DNA of 64,000 nt from Desulforhabdus sp. TSK (GCF_022836495.1 NZ_BQXM01000002.1:62001-126000); one strand, 5' to 3'. Counted from the first letter of the stretch, positions 43,529-53,296 are shown. Made by a program: numbers and translations. Notes: generated by a model not told the origin, from the sequence alone.

Positions 43529-44317
43529 ATGGCATCGCTGGACCGGGAAGTGCGCCGGCTCATGGGTCGGGCCATCCACCAATACGGCTTGATCCAGGGT
43601 GAAGAGACGATCGTCGTGGCGGTCTCGGGAGGCAAGGACAGCATGCTTCTCCTCTGGCTGTTGCGGGAGCGTCTGCAGCGGCTTCCCATCCATTACGAGC
43701 TCATTGCGGTCCACGTGGACCCCGGGTTCGATGGGGAATCGGCCGACCGGCTGCAGGAGTATTTGATTCGGGAAGGCTTCCGCCACGAAATCATCCGAAC
43801 GGATCACGGCCTGCAGGCCCATGGCCCCGAGAACCGGGAAAACCCCTGCTTCCTCTGTGCGCGCCTCCGGCGGACAACCCTTTTCAAGGCGGCACAGGCC
43901 CTGGGATGCCGTAAAATCGCCTTTGGGCATAACAAGGACGATTTCATAGAAACCTTCCTCATCAACATCTGCTACGGGGGGCAGGTGGCGGGCATGCTTC
44001 CCCGGCAGGATTTTTTCGGCGGTGAGGTGACGATCATCCGTCCCCTGGCCCTCGTTTCCTCCGAAACCGTGGAACGGCTGGGGCGCAGGTTGAATGTTCC
44101 GGTTTTCCCCAATTGCTGTCCGTCGGTCCGAACGAACAGCCGCCAGGAGATCCGCAGCCTCCTGGAGGCTCTTTATCGGAAGAATTCCAAGGTGCGTGGG
44201 AACGTCTTTCATGCCATGAGCCGCGTGAAATTGGATTACCTGCCGCCTCCCCTGGATCAGCCGCGGGAAGCTTCTAACCTTTTGCAGTTCTTGAATGCGG
44301 AAAGGGACGGTTCCTGA
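43529..44317 (+). CDS. TtcA/TilS-like PP-loop ATP-binding protein
   Basis: Predicted tRNA-modifying enzyme of 262 residues. It has the PP-loop AVSGGKDSMLLL near residue 30, the cysteine pair CFLC near residue 110 followed by ARLRR, and GHNKDDFIETFLINICYGG near 132, all TtcA features. Enzymes of this type adenylate a tRNA base for sulfur insertion using an iron-sulfur cluster held by three cysteines; a later NCC may give the third. It is more divergent than E. coli TtcA, so 2-thiocytidine formation is only likely. polA begins four bases after the stop. Confidence 0.8.
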   Translation: MASLDREVRRLMGRAIHQYGLIQGEETIVVAVSGGKDSMLLLWLLRERLQRLPIHYELIAVHVDPGFDGESADRLQEYLIREGFRHEIIRTDHGLQAHGPENRENPCFLCARLRRTTLFKAAQALGCRKIAFGHNKDDFIETFLINICYGGQVAGMLPRQDFFGGEVTIIRPLALVSSETVERLGRRLNVPVFPNCCPSVRTNSRQEIRSLLEALYRKNSKVRGNVFHAMSRVKLDYLPPPLDQPREASNLLQFLNAERDGS

Positions 44318-44321
44318 GCCC

Positions 44322-47036
44322 ATGGGCACGACCAAGAGCTTTTATCTCATCGACGGCAGCTCCTACATCTACCGGGCGTTCTACGCCATCGGGCGACTCA
44401 GCAATTCCCGGGGCATGCCCACACAGGCGGTGTATGGCTTCGCTCAGATGCTCCTCAAGGTCATCCGCGAAAAAAAGCCCGACCATGTCTGTGTCGTCTT
44501 CGATGCTCCCGGCCCCAATTTTCGGCATGAAATGTACGAGGCCTACAAGGCCACGCGCCAGAAGATGCCCGAAGATCTCGGCATGCAGATTCCCTACATC
44601 AAGGAACTGGTCAAATACCACGGCATCCCCCAGATGGAGCAGGAGGGGTACGAAGCGGATGATCTCATCGCGACCCTTGCCCATTGGGGGAAGGAGCAGG
44701 GGTTCGAGGTCGTTATCGTTTCCGGGGACAAGGACCTCCATCAGCTGGTGGAAGATCCTCTCGTCTGGCAGTGGGACCCTCAAAAGGACCGGGTTTTCCG
44801 GGAGGAGCAGGTGAAGGAAAAGTTCGGAGTCTCCCCGCGGCAGATGGGCGATTACCTTGCCCTCGTGGGAGACAGCTCCGACAATGTTCCGGGTGTCAAA
44901 GGCGTGGGGGACAAGTCGGCCCAAAAGCTGCTCCAGCAGTGGGAAAGCCTGGATGGGCTGTACACTCACGTGGACGAGGTTTCGCCTCCCTCCCTGCGAA
45001 ACAAGCTCCTGGAAAACCGGGAGAACGCCTACCTGTCACGGAAGCTGGTGGCCTTCCGGGAAGATGCGCCCGTGGCAAGGAACCTGGAAGAATTTGCTCC
45101 CTCGGACCCGTTGATGCCCGAATTGTTCAAGCTCTACGAAGAACTGGAATTTAGAGGGCTCCTGGACACCCTCCGTCAGGAATGGGGGGACATCCCGGCC
45201 GTTCCCGCGGGAGGTGGAGAGAAGGCGGCCGTTCGGAACGACCGGATCATTCGTTCCCAGGGCGAGCTGCAGTCCCTCGTGGAAGAGCTGCGGCAGCAGG
45301 AGCATTTTTCGGTGGACCTCGAAACCACTTCCCGGGATGCGATGCAGGCCCGGCTGGTGGGAGTGGCCCTGAGCTGCAAAGATCACCAGGCCTGCTATAT
45401 TCCCGTCGGCCACAAGGGGAAGGGCTCCGGGGAGCAGCTCCCGGATACGCAGGTGCTGCAGGCTCTCGAACCGTTGCTCGGCAGCGAGAAGCCAGGAAAA
45501 ATCGGTCAGAACATCAAATACGAATGGGTGGTGTTCAAGCGGCACGGCACCGATCTCAACGGCATCGCGTTCGATACGATGGTGGCCAGCTACCTGCTGG
45601 ATCCCGGAAAGCATTCCCACAGCCTGGACCGGATCTCCGCAGAGCACCTCGGGGAGAAGATGATCTCCTACGAGGATGTGACGGGAAAAGGAAAAGGCCA
45701 GGTGAACTTTGCGGATGTGGAAGTGGATCCCGCTGCGGAATATGCCTGTGAAGACGCCGAAATCACCTGGCGCCTGGTGCCCGTCCTCAAGGGCAAGCTC
45801 ATGGAAAAAGGTTTCGAAACCCTCTACGAATCCCTGGAATTGCCCCTCATCGAGGTCCTGGCACGCATGGAGTACGATGGGATTCTGGTGGATGCGCGGA
45901 AGCTCGAATCCCTGTCCGTCGATTTTGAAAAGGCCCTGGACCGGGAAGCCGGCATCATCTACGAGCTGGCGAAAGAGGAATTCAATATCCAGTCCCCCAA
46001 ACAGCTTGCTTCCATATTGTTCGACAAGCTGGGGCTTCGGGAAGTGAAGAAGACCAAAACCGGGCCGTCCACGGACGTGAGTGTCCTGGAAGAGCTGGCG
46101 GGTGAACACCCCATTGTGGAGCATATCCTGCACCACCGGACCCTGTCGAAATTGAAGGGAACATACGCCGATGCCCTCATCAAGTTGGTGCATCCCGAAA
46201 CGGGGCGGATTCACACCTCTTACAATCAGACGGTCACCGCGACCGGCCGGCTCAGCAGCTCGGACCCCAATCTGCAAAACATCCCGGTGCGTTCCGAGGA
46301 GGGGAGGAAAATCCGCGAGGCCTTCATCGCTCCGTCGGGGAGCGTCCTTCTTTCGGCGGACTATTCCCAGATCGAATTGCGTATCCTGGCGCACTACAGC
46401 CAGGACGAGCATCTTCTCGAAGCTTTTGAAGCAGGAGACGATGTGCATCGCCGGACTGCGGCGGAAATGTTCAATATCCCCCCACTCGAAGTCACTCCCG
46501 AGATGCGCCGCCAGGCCAAGATGATCAACTTTGGAATCATTTACGGCATGGGGGCCTTCGGGCTGGCTCGCAGGCTGGGGATCAGCAACAAGTTGGCCAA
46601 GGCCTCCATCGATCGCTATTTTGAACGCTACAGCGGTGTGAAAAAATTCATCCAGAGTGCCGTCGCCGCGGCGCGGGATCAGGGGTACTGCGAAACGCTT
46701 CTCGGCAGGAAGCGGACGATTCCCGAACTGCAGAGCCGCAACTTCACCGTGCGGCAGCAGGGGGAGCGCCTCGCCATCAACACGCCCATCCAGGGGACCG
46801 CCGCCGACCTCATCAAAAAAGCCATGATCGATATCCACGGGATCCTTCAAAAGAAGGGATTGAAGACGAAGATGCTTCTGCAGGTGCATGACGAGCTGGT
46901 TTTCGAGGTGCCCGGGGAAGAGCTGGAGACAATTCGACAATGGGTGCGGGAAGCAATGGAAGGGGTGTGGCCCCTGTCCGTGCCGCTGGTGGTGGACATG
47001 GGATGGGGAGAAAACTGGACGCTGGCCCATTCGTAG
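44322..47036 (+). CDS. polA: DNA polymerase I
   Basis: Replication and repair polymerase of 904 residues, filling gaps and removing RNA primers. The order is: a 5'-3' exonuclease domain (1-~290, with YEADDLIATLA and the helix-hairpin-helix GVKGVGDKSA), a 3'-5' proofreading domain from ~320 with the DxE motif VDLETTS intact, and the polymerase domain from ~500. That part has GRLSSSDPNLQNIP, DYSQIELRILAH, KMINFGIIYGMG and the catalytic HDELVFEV. The ATG at 44322 gives the conserved SFYLIDGSSYIYRAFYA start; an ATG nine codons earlier overlaps the previous gene. Confidence 0.96.
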   Translation: MGTTKSFYLIDGSSYIYRAFYAIGRLSNSRGMPTQAVYGFAQMLLKVIREKKPDHVCVVFDAPGPNFRHEMYEAYKATRQKMPEDLGMQIPYIKELVKYHGIPQMEQEGYEADDLIATLAHWGKEQGFEVVIVSGDKDLHQLVEDPLVWQWDPQKDRVFREEQVKEKFGVSPRQMGDYLALVGDSSDNVPGVKGVGDKSAQKLLQQWESLDGLYTHVDEVSPPSLRNKLLENRENAYLSRKLVAFREDAPVARNLEEFAPSDPLMPELFKLYEELEFRGLLDTLRQEWGDIPAVPAGGGEKAAVRNDRIIRSQGELQSLVEELRQQEHFSVDLETTSRDAMQARLVGVALSCKDHQACYIPVGHKGKGSGEQLPDTQVLQALEPLLGSEKPGKIGQNIKYEWVVFKRHGTDLNGIAFDTMVASYLLDPGKHSHSLDRISAEHLGEKMISYEDVTGKGKGQVNFADVEVDPAAEYACEDAEITWRLVPVLKGKLMEKGFETLYESLELPLIEVLARMEYDGILVDARKLESLSVDFEKALDREAGIIYELAKEEFNIQSPKQLASILFDKLGLREVKKTKTGPSTDVSVLEELAGEHPIVEHILHHRTLSKLKGTYADALIKLVHPETGRIHTSYNQTVTATGRLSSSDPNLQNIPVRSEEGRKIREAFIAPSGSVLLSADYSQIELRILAHYSQDEHLLEAFEAGDDVHRRTAAEMFNIPPLEVTPEMRRQAKMINFGIIYGMGAFGLARRLGISNKLAKASIDRYFERYSGVKKFIQSAVAAARDQGYCETLLGRKRTIPELQSRNFTVRQQGERLAINTPIQGTAADLIKKAMIDIHGILQKKGLKTKMLLQVHDELVFEVPGEELETIRQWVREAMEGVWPLSVPLVVDMGWGENWTLAHS

Positions 47037-47198
47037 CCCCATGAACAGGGGGACCGGCCGCGCGAGGGTTATGATGGAACCTGAAAAGGCCCGTGTGCCC
47101 GTTCGGACCTCGGGGTGAAAGGGCTTTTCCATTTGATGACGACAGAAAGCCGGATTCTTTGGGTGTATTCCGGCGAGCGCTTTTTCCATCCGGGAATA

Positions 47199-47232
47199 AA
47201 AAAACCGCCATCGTGGAGACAGGCGGTTTTTT
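47199..47232. terminator. Bidirectional rho-independent terminator
   Basis: AAAAAACCGCC pairs with GGCGGTTTTTT around a twelve-base loop, giving T-runs on both strands. It serves polA on the plus strand and the small membrane protein gene ending at 47265 on the minus strand. Confidence 0.9.
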
Positions 47233-47264
47233 ATATGCAGCGAAAGATCGTGTTGCAGCAGGTT

Positions 47265-47567
47265 TTAGCTTTCGGCCTTGGCCTTGTCGAGCTCGGCCTT
47301 CAGTCTTTCGGCTTCCTGTTTGTATTTTTCGGCTTCCTGCTTGTAGGCTGCATCGCCGCCGAACTCTGATTCCTCAGATGCTTTGCTCTTGGAGAACGGG
47401 AGCTTCTCTTTGACTTCGTCATAACCGAGATATGCTGCCATGGCGCCGCCGAGCAACAGCATCAGCGGCAGAGCGCCGGCCAGAAGGTGCAGGAACGGAC
47501 CGAAAAACATCAGTATGCCGATCAGACCCAAGAATGCTGCGATAACCCCACCCAAAAATACCTTCAT
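47265..47567 (-). CDS. Small membrane protein with coiled-coil tail
   Basis: A 100-residue protein. Residues 1-47 hold two closely spaced membrane helices (FLGGVIAAFLGLIGILMFF and ALPLMLLLGGAMAAYLGY), and residues ~70-100 are a charged coiled coil with a repeated YKQEAE unit. AGGAGG lies a few bases upstream of the ATG at 47567, and a terminator follows. I know no function for it; similar short two-helix proteins with coiled-coil tails occur in related bacteria. It stands alone between polA and the desulfurase homologue. Confidence 0.75.
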   Translation of the reverse strand: MKVFLGGVIAAFLGLIGILMFFGPFLHLLAGALPLMLLLGGAMAAYLGYDEVKEKLPFSKSKASEESEFGGDAAYKQEAEKYKQEAERLKAELDKAKAES

Positions 47568-48003
47568 GATCTTTCCTCCTTAATCCTGTTCGAAATGCAG
47601 TAACGTCATGCCCAGTGACTAAAATCTCGTTCCCCGAAAGAGTTTCAGGTCCTCGAACCTACCCTAAATCACGCGAAAATCGAGTAATGCTTAGCATGCT
47701 CACTGAAAGAATGCAAGGATAAATCGATGAAGCACAGACAGGTCCAGTATAAAATAGTCTATGGCGGCAGGTATTTATCGTGCTTGTGCTTCCTCGTGCA
47801 AAGTCCTTCCCGCTGGTGGGTGTTGCCGCTTTTCTGTTGACTCCCTTCAAAGGGGAAAAGTATAAACGAACGTTTTAGCTTTTTGGTTGTACCTGCCATT
47901 TTGCCTTGTGACCGGATCGGAAACAGCCCGGTTTCAGTTGAATTTTGTGAGGTGATCCTGAAAAGTTTTTGTGGAAAAAGGAATGAACGGAGGAAGTCGA
48001 TCG
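47568..48003. other. Intergenic region upstream of the desulfurase homologue
   Basis: About 435 bases without a supported gene; a 63-codon minus-strand frame at 47659-47850 has no motif. It must hold the divergent promoters of both neighbours, but I see no confident -35/-10 pair. Its right end carries the GGAGGAAG ribosome site for the gene at 48004. Confidence 0.4.
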
Positions 48004-49173
48004 ATGAAGAAAACGCGGATCTATATGGATCATATCGCAGGGACTCCCGTGGCACCGGAAGTTGTGGAGGCCATGCTGCCCTTTTTGCGCGGGCAGTATG
48101 GGAACCCTGCGAGCATACACCACGATGGAGAAGAACCTCAGGAGGCCCTCTTTCAAAGCCGAGCCCATGTGGCGCGTTTGATCGGCGCCGAGCCCGAGGA
48201 GATCATATTCACTTCGTGCGGTACGGAATCCAACAATCTTGCCATCAAAGGCATCGGGTTCCTGCACATGGGGGAAAAAAAGCATATCGTGGTTTCCGCC
48301 GTGGAGCATTATTCCGTGCTGTATGCCGCCAAGGCCTTGGAACGCTTTGGCTTCCAAGTTACGGAAGTTCCCGTGGATGCCTACGGGCAAGTGAATCCCG
48401 AGGATGTGAAAAAGGCCCTGCGTGAAGACACGGCTCTCGTTACCATCATGCATGCCAACAACGAGGTGGGCACCATCCAGCCTCTCCAGGAAATTGCCCG
48501 GTGCACGAAGGAGCGGGGGATCCCCTTTCATTCGGATGCCATCGCTTCGGTGGGGCGTATTCCGGTGGATGTGAAAGCCTTGGGCGTGGATCTTTTCAGC
48601 TTCGCAGCCAGCCAGTTCGGAGGTCCCAAGGGGGTCGGAGCACTCTACTGCCGTAAAGGTCTGGGGATCTGGCCGCTCTTTCACGGCGGGGGGCAGGAAG
48701 ACGGTCGCCGTACGGGTACGGAAAATGTCCCCGGTATCGTGGGAATGGGAAAAGCGGCTCAGTTGACCCTCGAAAATCTGCCGCAAAGGATGGAAACCTG
48801 CAAGCGCCTGGAAGATCTGCTCAGAAAAGGGATCGAGGACTCGGTGGACCTGATCAAGTTCAATGGGCATCCCCAGGAGCATATCCCGGGTCTCGTGAAC
48901 GTCTCCATGCGCTTTGTGGAAGGGGAAGCACTGCTGTTGCACATGGACTTGAGGGGCGTGAGTGTGGCGGGTGCATCCGCGTGCATGTCCATCACCGCCA
49001 AGGCGTCCCACGTCCTGGAAGCCATGGGAGCCCTCGGTGGCGAAGCCCTGGGCACGCTCCTATTTACACTGGGTGAAGAGAACACGGAAGACGAGGTGCG
49101 CCGGACCGTGGAGACACTCGCCCAGGTCGTGACCATGCTGCGCGCCATGTCCCCCTTGTATAAGCGGGCATAG
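48004..49173 (+). CDS. Cysteine desulfurase-like protein lacking the PLP lysine
   Basis: A fold-type I aminotransferase of 389 residues aligned along its whole length with IscS/NifS: GNPASIH near the N-terminus, FTSCGTESNN, the His-bearing VEHYSVL, HANNEVGTIQP and GPKGVGALY. The persulfide cysteine is kept (C327 in GASACMS). However, the position of the lysine that binds pyridoxal phosphate is glutamine (Q204) and the preceding residue, His in relatives, is serine: AASQFGGPKG where relatives have SAHKFGGPKG. The Gln near the cofactor ring (Q183 of IscS) is alanine (A181). Such a protein is unlikely to make a normal internal aldimine. GGAGGAAG precedes the ATG at 48004. Confidence 0.88.
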   Translation: MKKTRIYMDHIAGTPVAPEVVEAMLPFLRGQYGNPASIHHDGEEPQEALFQSRAHVARLIGAEPEEIIFTSCGTESNNLAIKGIGFLHMGEKKHIVVSAVEHYSVLYAAKALERFGFQVTEVPVDAYGQVNPEDVKKALREDTALVTIMHANNEVGTIQPLQEIARCTKERGIPFHSDAIASVGRIPVDVKALGVDLFSFAASQFGGPKGVGALYCRKGLGIWPLFHGGGQEDGRRTGTENVPGIVGMGKAAQLTLENLPQRMETCKRLEDLLRKGIEDSVDLIKFNGHPQEHIPGLVNVSMRFVEGEALLLHMDLRGVSVAGASACMSITAKASHVLEAMGALGGEALGTLLFTLGEENTEDEVRRTVETLAQVVTMLRAMSPLYKRA

Positions 49174-49200
49174 TTGAAAGAGATCCCGGAGTTTAGGTTC

Positions 49201-51747
49201 ATGCAGGAAAAGTCGTTGCACGGCATCGAAAAGCCGGGGCGCTATATCGGCGGGGAATTCAATTCCTACGGCAAGAGCTTTGCCGAGGCGCCCGTGCGCT
49301 TTGCTCTGGCGTTTCCCGATGTCTATGAAGTGGGGTTGAGCCACCTGGGTCTTCAGCTGCTCTATCACGTTTTGAACAGGATGAGCTCGGTCATGGCCGA
49401 CCGAGTCTATGCGCCCTGGCAGGACTATGAGCGCAGGCTCCGCGACCTGGGAGAGCCGCTTTGCGGTGTGGAAAGCGGGCAGCCGCTGCACGCATTCGAC
49501 TTTGTGGGGTTCAGCCTTCAATACGAACTGAGCTACTCCAATATCCTGACGATCTTGGATTTGGGGGGAATCCCCCTGGAATCGGCCGACCGAACCCTGG
49601 AACATCCGTGGGTCATCGGCGGGGGGCCTTGTGTCTACAACCCCGAGCCTGTGGCACAGTTTTTTGACTTTTTTGTGCTGGGGGAAGCTGAAGAAGTCCT
49701 GGGTGAACTGGTGGTAGCCTTTGAACGGTGGAAGGCTTCCCGGGGGACGCGGCAGGAGTTCCTTCAGGAGATACGAAAAATCGAGGGTGTTTATGTGCCG
49801 TCCTTCTTCGAAGTATCCTACGCCACGGACGGCACCGTGTCGGCCGTGACCCCTCGTTTCGACGACTACACATCCGTTCGCAAACGCCTCATTCTGGACC
49901 TGGACGGGGATGCCCCCATCCCTGAAACTCCCCTCGTGCCCATGCTCGATATTGTCCACAACCGCCTGGGGCTGGAAATCGCCCGAGGGTGCACGCGCGG
50001 ATGCCGCTTTTGCCAGGCGAGCTTCATTTATCGCCCGGTTCGAGAGCGAGATCCCCAGGTTCTGCTGGAACGGGCCCAGGCAGCCATCGCTCAGAGTGGT
50101 TTCGAGGAGCTGTCGCTCCTTTCTCTGAGCACGGGAGATTACTGCCGGATCCAGCCGCTTCTGGCGGCTCTCATGGAACGGTTTGAAAGGGAGAAAGTGG
50201 CGGTTTCCTTCCCGTCCATGCGGGTGGGGACCCTGACGCCGGAGCTCATGGAGCTCATTCGGAAGGTGCGCAAGACGGGCTTCACCCTGGCCCCCGAGGC
50301 GGGGAGTGAGCGCCTGCGGCGCGTCATCAACAAGGGAATCCTCGAGGAGGATCTGCTGAGCGCCGCTGAGAGTGCTTTCGGCCTGGGGTGGCGGGTTCTG
50401 AAGCTCTACTTCATGACGGGCCTGCCCACGGAAACGGAAGAAGATCTGGACGCCCTGGTGGAGCTTTCCCTGAAGGTCTGGACCCTTGCCAAGCCTTCCC
50501 GGTCTTCCGTCAATGTTTCCGTTTCCACCTTTGTCCCCAAGCCCCAGACCCCCTTCCAGTGGGCTCCCCAGATTTCCCGGGAGGCCGTGGAAGCCCGTTT
50601 GACGGCATTGAAGGAGCGGCTGAGAAAGCCCGGGCTCCGGTTGAAATGGCATCAGGCGGGCCACAGCATTCTCGAGGGGGTGTTCGCGCGAGGCGACCGC
50701 CGCCTTGGGGACACCTTGAAACGTGCCTGGGAGCTGGGAGCCCGATTCGACGGATGGACGGAGCTCTTTCGGGAGGATCTGTGGGAGCGGGCCTTCGAGG
50801 AAACGGGGCTCGACCCGGTTTTCTACAACCAGCGCGAGCGCCGGCGCGAGGAAATACTCCCCTGGGACCATTTGTCGGCAGGGGTGGACAAGGAGTTCCT
50901 CTGGAAGGAATACGAACGGGCTTTGGGGGAGGAGCTCACTCCCGACTGCCGCTGGAACGTATGCAGTGCGTGCGGGGTGTGCGATCATAAAGCGATTCAG
51001 CCCCGGCTGCATTGCGAAGAGGTTCCTCTGGCTGCGGAGCAGCGGGGTGTGGCGGCTCCCGTTGAGGAAGAAGCCTGCGCATACAACTTCAGATACGCCA
51101 AGGTGGGTAAAGCCCGTTTCATCGGGCAGCTGGAGGTGGCTCAGGCCTTCAGCCGGGCGGTGCGCCGCGCCGGTCTTCCAGGGGCCTATTCCAGGGGATT
51201 TCATCCGCACTTGAAGCTTTCTTTTGCCGATGCTCTGCCCCTGGGCATGGAGAGCCTGGTGGCCGAAGGGCGGCTCACGTTGACGAAAAGACTCGATCCG
51301 TTGGTCATCAAATCACGCCTGAACGCCTGTCTGCCTGAGGGGCTGAGGATCGAAGCCGTCCGTCAGGCGACTGCGCGGGCCATGCAGGCGGACAAGCAGC
51401 GTGCCGTTTACCGCATTTCCGGACTGACACCCTTTGAGGTTCACCGCCTGCTGGATGGCTGGTCCCGCCGCCTGGACGAGGAGCTGGTGAAGAAAACCAA
51501 GAAAGGCGAAAAAAGGGCGCTGCTGAGGGAAATCCTCCTGGATATGCGGCAAGGCGATGCAACCACCCTGGAAATGGATTTGTTCGAGGGGATTCAGATG
51601 TTCTTCAGGCCTACCATGATTTTGCAGCATCTTTTGGGGGAGCCATTGGAGCATTTCGCTGGATGTCGGATTTGTAAGACAGCGGTATCCCGCCTGGCGG
51701 GAGCGGAGGAAAAAGAAGATGTCGGCAGAGCTCATCATCAATGGTGA
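49201..51747 (+). CDS. B12-binding radical SAM protein fused to DUF2344
   Basis: An 848-residue fusion. The N-terminal region (~1-200) is a cobalamin-binding-like domain of the TIGR03960 family. The radical SAM domain follows with the cluster motif CTRGCRFC near residue 265, whose three cysteines hold a 4Fe-4S cluster. The C-terminal ~230 residues are a DUF2344 (TIGR03936) domain, starting YNFRYAKVGKARFIGQLEVAQAF. In many bacteria the two parts are adjacent genes or a fusion, and are often next to rng, as here (29-base overlap). The substrate is unknown. I use the ATG at 49201; a TTG at 49174 directly after the previous stop is possible. Confidence 0.87.
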   Translation: MQEKSLHGIEKPGRYIGGEFNSYGKSFAEAPVRFALAFPDVYEVGLSHLGLQLLYHVLNRMSSVMADRVYAPWQDYERRLRDLGEPLCGVESGQPLHAFDFVGFSLQYELSYSNILTILDLGGIPLESADRTLEHPWVIGGGPCVYNPEPVAQFFDFFVLGEAEEVLGELVVAFERWKASRGTRQEFLQEIRKIEGVYVPSFFEVSYATDGTVSAVTPRFDDYTSVRKRLILDLDGDAPIPETPLVPMLDIVHNRLGLEIARGCTRGCRFCQASFIYRPVRERDPQVLLERAQAAIAQSGFEELSLLSLSTGDYCRIQPLLAALMERFEREKVAVSFPSMRVGTLTPELMELIRKVRKTGFTLAPEAGSERLRRVINKGILEEDLLSAAESAFGLGWRVLKLYFMTGLPTETEEDLDALVELSLKVWTLAKPSRSSVNVSVSTFVPKPQTPFQWAPQISREAVEARLTALKERLRKPGLRLKWHQAGHSILEGVFARGDRRLGDTLKRAWELGARFDGWTELFREDLWERAFEETGLDPVFYNQRERRREEILPWDHLSAGVDKEFLWKEYERALGEELTPDCRWNVCSACGVCDHKAIQPRLHCEEVPLAAEQRGVAAPVEEEACAYNFRYAKVGKARFIGQLEVAQAFSRAVRRAGLPGAYSRGFHPHLKLSFADALPLGMESLVAEGRLTLTKRLDPLVIKSRLNACLPEGLRIEAVRQATARAMQADKQRAVYRISGLTPFEVHRLLDGWSRRLDEELVKKTKKGEKRALLREILLDMRQGDATTLEMDLFEGIQMFFRPTMILQHLLGEPLEHFAGCRICKTAVSRLAGAEEKEDVGRAHHQW

Positions 51748-53296
51748 TTTCTTTGAAACCCGTGTGGCCCTCGTGGAAAACGGGCAGGTCGCGGAATTTT
51801 ATATTGAGCGGAGCTCGGACCTCGGTATAGGCGGCAACATTTACAAGGGCCGAGTGGTGCGCGTGCTTCCCGGGATGCAGGCCGCTTTTGTGGACATCAA
51901 CCTGGAAAAGGCTGCGTTCCTGTATGTCAGTGACATACATCACCCCATGGGGGAAATCGAACAGCTCCTCCTCAATTCCTGTGAAGGGAGCGGTGAGAGC
52001 GAGCCGTCCGAAGAACCGGCCGAGCCGTCCGAACAGGAATTCAACGACGTTTGCTATCTGCAGAAGCACCTGGTCGACATTCCCATTGAAGATCGTCTGC
52101 AGGAGGGGCAGGAAATCCTGGTACAGGTGGCCAAGGAGCCCATTGGAAACAAAGGGGCGCGCATCACCACGCATATTACCCTGCCGGGGCGCCACCTGGT
52201 TTTCATGCCCACCATGGACCATGTGGGGGTGTCCCGCCGCATTGAAAACGAAAAGGAACGGAAGCGCCTCCGGGAGATCATGTGCGCCATCAAGCCGCCG
52301 CGCTGCGGATTCATCGTGCGCACCGCAGCCGACGGGGTGGAGCCGGAAAAGCTCGAAGCGGAAATGAATTTTCTCATGAAGCTCTGGGAGAACATTCAGC
52401 GCCGGGCGGAGCAGGCCCCGGTTCCCTCCCTGATCTACCAGGAGCTGAACGTCACACTGAGGGCTGTTCGGGACCTTTTCACCAAGGAGATCGACCGCCT
52501 CATCATCGATTCCGAGAGCGAATATCGGAATATCCTCACTTTCACGGAAACTTTCATGCCCTCCCTGAAGAGCGCCGTCGAGCTGTACCAGGGCGAAGAG
52601 CCGATTTTCGATGCCTACGGGATCGAGATGGAAGTGCAGAGGGCCTTGAGCAGGAAGATCTGGCTCAAGTCGGGCGGCTACATCGTCATCGAGCGCACGG
52701 AAGCCCTCACGGCCATCGATGTCAACACGGGGCGGTACGTGGGGAAGCGCAACCTGGAAGAAACGATCCTCAAAACCAATCTCGAGGCCGTGAAGGAAAT
52801 TGCCTACCAGCTGCGGCTGCGCAACATCGGCGGGATCATCATCATCGATTTCATCGACATGGAAAAGGAAAGCAGCCGGGAAAAGGTCTGCAATGCCTTG
52901 AAGGAGGCCATGCGCAAGGACAAGAGCAAGACCAACATCCTGAACATGTCAGAGCTGGGCCTCATCGAAATGACACGCAAGCGCACGAAGGAAAGCATCG
53001 GGCAGGTGCTGTGTGAGCCGTGCTTTTATTGTGACGGTGAGGGATACCTCAAGTCCAAGCAAACGGTTTGCTACGAAATTCTGAGGGAGCTGGAAAGGGA
53101 CCGGAAGGATCTCTTTGGGCAGAACATCAACGTGACCATGCATCCTGAGGTGGCGGCCTGTTTTTACGATGAGGAGCGGGTGCATCTGGAAAAGGTTGAA
53201 GAGCGGCTGCATTCCTGCATTGTCGTGAAGGGGGATTCTGCTTTTCACCTGGATCAATTTGAAATCACGGTCCTGGATCTGCAGGGTGAAGGTTAA
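51719..53296 (+). CDS. rng: Ribonuclease G/E family protein
   Basis: Endoribonuclease of 525 residues that matures 16S rRNA and other transcripts. An S1 RNA-binding domain near residues 35-120 is split by a Glu/Ser/Pro-rich segment (GESEPSEEPAEPSE). The RNase E/G core follows, with the magnesium ligands in ALTAIDVNTGRYVG near residue 335 and IIIIDFIDME, and a zinc-link CEPCFYCDGEG near 432 whose first pair matches the CPxC-type link. No RNase E C-terminal scaffold is present, so RNase G is the better name. It overlaps the preceding gene by 29 bases with GGAGCGGAGGA upstream. Confidence 0.93.
   Translation: MSAELIINGDFFETRVALVENGQVAEFYIERSSDLGIGGNIYKGRVVRVLPGMQAAFVDINLEKAAFLYVSDIHHPMGEIEQLLLNSCEGSGESEPSEEPAEPSEQEFNDVCYLQKHLVDIPIEDRLQEGQEILVQVAKEPIGNKGARITTHITLPGRHLVFMPTMDHVGVSRRIENEKERKRLREIMCAIKPPRCGFIVRTAADGVEPEKLEAEMNFLMKLWENIQRRAEQAPVPSLIYQELNVTLRAVRDLFTKEIDRLIIDSESEYRNILTFTETFMPSLKSAVELYQGEEPIFDAYGIEMEVQRALSRKIWLKSGGYIVIERTEALTAIDVNTGRYVGKRNLEETILKTNLEAVKEIAYQLRLRNIGGIIIIDFIDMEKESSREKVCNALKEAMRKDKSKTNILNMSELGLIEMTRKRTKESIGQVLCEPCFYCDGEGYLKSKQTVCYEILRELERDRKDLFGQNINVTMHPEVAACFYDEERVHLEKVEERLHSCIVVKGDSAFHLDQFEITVLDLQGEG

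Noticed and set aside
45036-47189. 717-codon minus-strand frame opposite polA
   Set aside because: Long open antisense frames are expected in GC-rich coding DNA; polA on the plus strand carries every family motif.
49060-51210. 716-codon minus-strand frame opposite the radical SAM gene
   Set aside because: No motif or plausible start signal; the plus-strand gene has the iron-sulfur and DUF2344 signatures.
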